DNA from: Isoetes taiwanensis
Taxonomy: Eukaryota; Streptophyta; Lycopodiopsida; Isoetales; Isoetaceae
Length of the DNA: 64,000 nucleotides
Assembly (NCBI GenBank): GCA_021234155.1
Contig: JAJEKV010000009.1
Span: forward strand, 13,956,546-14,020,545
Direction: 5' to 3'
Made by a program: the position numbers and the translations under genes. Of this stretch, positions 59,719 to 64,000 are shown piece after piece (position 1 is the first letter of the stretch; every line of letters starts with the position of its first letter). Under the pieces are notes generated by a model, which saw only the letters and a list, made by a program, of their open reading frames with translations, was not told where the DNA came from and ran no database searches.

Positions 59719-62700
59719 CAAATTATCATTCAAATAAGCAAATCAGTAGATCATTGAAGAGCTCCAAAATACCTGCCTGCTCGAAATTGGATGTGAATCA
59801 AGATGAACATGAGTATTGTGAGCTGAGACATGCTAGGGATAACATATGCAATGGGCATAAGTGGTCATCCAACATCAAGTATTATTAAGTATTTGTTGAT
59901 TTTTAAGCGCCATTCCGTAGTTGTGATAATTAACATTGGAAGCTAAAAGTGGTGTTTTTAATATTCCATAGCTAGATGATTATTCTAAATCTTGGATATT
60001 CTGACAAAACCTAAGAATTGCGCCGAGAGGGGCGTGAGAAGCGTATGGGGGCTTTAATGATGTGAATGCTGTCCTTATTTACGTCATAAAGAGGCCAAGT
60101 TGACGTGGCCAGTGGATTGAATTGATAGGAATATATTGCATTTCTTATGGGGAGAATTGCCTTATTGTAAGCTTTGATTTCTAAAAAAATGCTAAGTATT
60201 GGACCTACCTTGGTGTCATTGCCAGGATCATGGACTAAACTACTTCAACATGATTAGGTGGTATGGCAACCTCTGTAAGGGTAAAATTTGGGCATAGTAT
60301 ATATTAAATATCTAATGAACTTCATATGTCTTGGTCTTTGGTATTGTATCACATGTGTCTTGGTATTTGATGTTGGGATCCCCATTTAGTCATGCGGACT
60401 AACTCCAGCAAGTGCATGTGCAGTGAATGAGCAAGGGAGTAGTCAGATGAATGGTGATATTGTCGTGGTTGAGTTGGAAGCTTCTGGATTATTTGCTGAG
60501 TTAAATATTGTGAATGTATCGAGGATAGTGTTTCCTCTAGATATTGTTACATCTGATAATGATTATATTACCATTGATCTTGGATTATTATGAGTAAGAA
60601 GATTCAATTCTTCACCATATTGCATTTACCGACCTAGCAAGACTTTATAACAAGTTTAGACAAGATCCCGAGTTGCCGGGAGGGTCTACTCGGTAGGCTC
60701 GTCACATAAATGATATGTTGTTGCTGTTGCTGGTGGTGGTGCTGCTGCTTGATTGGTGATAAGCAATTCTATTGCCCCTTATCTCTAGAGCAAAATTCAC
60801 CCTTGTTGCCAATGCTGCTTCTAGATTCTTTGCTCATTTTTGGAATCCCTTATGGTCTTTGGGTGGCAATTTCTTACTTGGCTTTCAAATTCTGTCTTCA
60901 ACCCTCCAATGTATCTTTCTACTACTGCTTCTTCTGTAGATGATGGATTTTAGAATCACAATGTCATATATTCGGAGGTGTAGCATCGTGTCATCTAGGT
61001 ATCTCATGATCTTGTTTCTTGCCTCCCATCCTTTGCATCCATCTTGAAAAAGGTCTCGCCCATCTCGCTTCCACCATGACTGCAGGATCCGGACGTAGAC
61101 CCTTTCACGACTTGTGCAAATTGTTAGAGTCAACCTCCTGGGGCCGAGCACCGGGTCTTGGCTCTTCCTCGTAAAACGACCGGCCATAACCTTTCGCGCA
61201 AAGTTCCCTTACTTTTAATGAACCAAAAGAGAAGGCATCATGAGACAATTTTTCTATCTTCCCATCTTCGGGGTCGAGCACAGCCGACTTATCCACAAAG
61301 ATCGACCGCCTCGATACCATGTTTACATTTGTAAAATCCCAGGAACCGTAATATTCATTGACTAGAAAGAGATTACAGGATAGAGTATGATGTAATGGAG
61401 CGGAAGCCCTGCTCAGGATAGAAAGCGCACCACCGCTGCCGGAGACAAGTGGATCTCTTCCTGAACTTATGAACAGACGAAAACATTGACCTAATTGGTT
61501 AAGTGACAAATGTCAAATTGTCACCTAACGTCAACAGAAACAGACTTACCAGCTTGTAACTCAAGGCTGCAAAAACTAGAATAACTCTGGTTTAATGGAT
61601 ATGAATGTCATCAAAGTTGGGGCACCAAGGGAAGAGAGCAACGTTCAGCTTCCGTGCAGGTTTGAAGTTTCTGATAAAGGCATTGCCTTACAGATGCCTG
61701 TCTTCCTCCCGGTCAGGCTTGGAGATAGTATATCCTTTAGTTTAATAAAATGCAATAGGCTCACCTGATCCATTGAACAAAATGATGAGAAAATGTTTAG
61801 AGCAGCAGGCAGGGCCAAGGCGCTTTCTGTGGGCAAGTGGGTAAACAGCCCGAAACTGATAGCCCCAAATCCAGCTTCCAAGTAGGTGGTTCTCCAACCC
61901 CTTCCTTTATTTTCTGTGTCCTTTCTAAAACCTTTTGGTGGCCTCAGAACAGAAGCTCAGAGTCGATCTGTGGCTCTGTACAGTCCAGGATCAAGGCCCC
62001 GCTTTGGGAGACGGAGGATTTTAACTAGGGCAGTGGTGGCTGCACTGCCTCTTACAGAATAATGAAAGAAAATATGGTCATCTTGATTCAATGTGGTATG
62101 CTGTGGTATGCTATTCTTTTTCCCAGGGATAAAAATTGGGGCCAATAAATGACATGGAGGCGTACATGTTCTTGCAGATCATGATTTGCAGATGTTAGCC
62201 TTCAGGCAAAGGATATGAATCGAGAAGCAAATGCAAGCTCTTTTTGTAACCAAGTTTTTCCGCAGAAGCGGCATTTTTGTACTACAAACTGGGCATTTCG
62301 TCGGATCCCATAGTTTGAGCTCGAGCACAAAACTTACATGCGTGAATGCTTCATGCGTGAATGCTTCATGATGTTTTAAAATTTCTGTTTCTGATCCATT
62401 TTCTTTACTAATTCAAAGCTTAAACCACTGTTTTTAGCCCATTTTTCTGTGTGTCTAAAGCTTAAATTCCCCTAAGTTGTCTATTTTTAAAATAATTCTT
62501 CTTTGTTTCTACGTTTTGCATGCCCCTAAGCTCCATGGACCACATGTATGAAGCAACCAAACTGCGCAGGATGCTCCAGACAAAAGTTTATCCGGGTCTT
62601 CATTTTTCTCAGAGAACGTTGATTCACGCTAAATTGGCAATGATTTTCCTTCTTTTTCTGGACTTCATGATGCCATCATCAAATTATGACTGCCTTCACA

Positions 62701-64000
62701 TTCATTTCATCAAGTATCAAAGCTCAAGGCAAAAATTGTTTCGATCTTTGAATCACAGCTACTTGTCAGCCCATGTTGTTGCTACGAATCAACTTGGAAA
62801 TTCTAAGCGAACCGGGTAGACACTCGTATACTGGCCAAAACAATTCAAAGCTAAGCTGATTTTAGTAGGGTTTGCTTTCAAATAAATATGTCTTTTTCAA
62901 CTTTCTATAAGATGATGATTTGGTCATTGATTTTAGTCAAAAGTGAATGCATTTATTCTGCCCACCCGTTTACTTTAACAATGGTGGGCAAAACTTTCTA
63001 GTTCTTACTACATGTTAAATTTTAACTAGTCATTACAATTATTTCTAACCAAAAATACCTCTTCCACTAAGTAATGACTTACTATCACTTACTATTTCAT
63101 TCTAGTCGACTGAGGAAACCTATGGCATAATTCATCTAAGTTTGGAAGTTTGAAATTTTGTGATGTTCAATTAAGGTTTACTAGCAACTTGACATGAAGT
63201 TTCATCCAAAGACATGGTAAGGTTTTAAAACCTAAAACGCTTTAACAATGCTTTATAATACAGAATATGTGTAAAACCCTAAACGGCTTGTTTTGGAGCA
63301 TGGATGCTAATTTCATGTCATTTGGTTTGCATGCTAAATTTGAACTTACGTAAACTGGAAGTGTAAGTTGCAAAGGAGAGGAATGGCTATTCCACAAGAT
63401 GAATGAGGCCGCATTTATCTACTGATTCATATTGTACTATCGATGTACGTAGTTTTACTAAATGAATTTATCTAAAATCGCTTTTGTGTTGGCGTTAAGA
63501 TTATCGAATATAGGCCTCATGTATCTAACACCTAAAAACATATAACACATATGAATGACCGTTATTTTGTAATTATCAGAATTGTATCATGAAGCATTCA
63601 ATAAGCAACAATTAAAACGAAACTAGTCTCAAGTAATTTAGTGATGTAATGGACAATGCATCGGGGAAGTTATTCTTGCTTCTCCCATGACCGCATAATC
63701 AGAGCTATGAATCATTAATTCTACTGCCTAGGAGTCGTGAGCCAAGTGAACCATTAAGGAACTCTTTAGAGGGTAGAAAAGAGAATGCTCACATACTTTG
63801 GCCATATAAGTTTCTGTAGAAGTAATATTTGGAAGATCTAAAGTTTGATAAATTTTCTAATGACGTGGGTAAAAGCATGGTAAAGTCAAGGAAGAAGGTT
63901 TAATTTATGTGTTTCTTTGAACCAAAAGTTCATTTCCTACTTTTACGCATAAAGGGAAGCCATGTGTGAGTCCTCAAATTGGATTCTAAGACCCCAGTAC
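59719..64000. other. Intergenic to window end; unrecognised frames only
   Basis: Minus-strand frame 61105-61509 (134 codons, with SRRSIFVDKSAVLDPEDGKI) is the longest and looks protein-like, but I cannot place it in a family and see no splice-linked partners. The plus-strand frame 62520-62819 is also unassigned. A 15-bp tandem repeat (CATGCGTGAATGCTT) lies at about 62338-62369. Sequence beyond 62.8 kb is AT-rich with nothing recognised. Confidence 0.4.

Noticed and set aside
61105-61509. Receptor-kinase-like or enzyme gene on the minus strand
   Set aside because: Protein-like composition but no motif that I can name, and no linked exons; left unassigned.

Overview
The window is nuclear DNA from a land plant, rich in transposable elements and poor in genes. 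The evidence is spliced genes with GT/AG introns, a plant CLC-e-type chloride channel, a plant RABB1 GTPase, Ty1/copia and Ty3/gypsy elements primed by initiator-Met tRNA, a hAT-like element and a tRNA-derived SINE-like unit. One Ty3 element has an RNase H/integrase of the fungal/moss Tcn1-like type, which hints at a non-flowering lineage such as fern, lycophyte, moss or gymnosperm. I cannot settle that from one window.

Layout. 1-2.05 kb: a RABB1 (Rab2) GTPase remnant on the minus strand that keeps its introns but has lost its start codon and 3' end. 2.74-20.50 kb: a Ty1/copia element (minus strand, 237-bp LTRs, target duplication GGAAT). It is split inside gag by a 13.1-kb Ty3/gypsy element at 6,511-19,589 (LTRs of about 1.6 kb, target duplication AAAGG, iMet primer site). 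20.5-29.4 kb: an importin-like exon fragment, a strong nested hairpin, a short coiled-coil-like fragment, simple repeats and much AT-rich sequence. 29.47-33.87 kb: a six-exon CLC-e-like chloride channel gene (minus), nearly complete but with an in-frame TAA before the CBS domains and an apparently retained small intron.

35.6-48.1 kb: a SINE-like unit with an 81-bp tandem duplication, then a degenerate Ty3/gypsy pol (minus strand) broken twice. A 9,267-bp DNA transposon (37,704-46,970) with 21-bp perfect terminal inverted repeats and a 4-bp target duplication sits in RNase H. A 780-bp hAT-like element (47,109-47,888) with an 8-bp target duplication sits at the RT/RNase H boundary. In both cases removing the insert and one target copy restores the host reading frame. 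The 9.3-kb transposon is the most interesting object here. It has a minus-strand DDE-type transposase remnant, plus-strand genes that include a Ulp1-like protease remnant and an FCP1/NIF-type HAD phosphatase-like domain, and dense TGTACAT arrays near its ends and inside.

48-64 kb: mostly intergenic. It holds a lectin-receptor-kinase tail fragment, a three-copy short repeat family, and the 3' half of a 2-oxoglutarate-dependent dioxygenase gene with an intact last exon.

Caution: repeats that are near-identical in AT-rich parts differ by clustered substitutions and indels around GCGG/CCG motifs. That pattern looks more like consensus error at methylated cytosines than real divergence, so frameshifts in GC-rich transposon sequence should be read with care.
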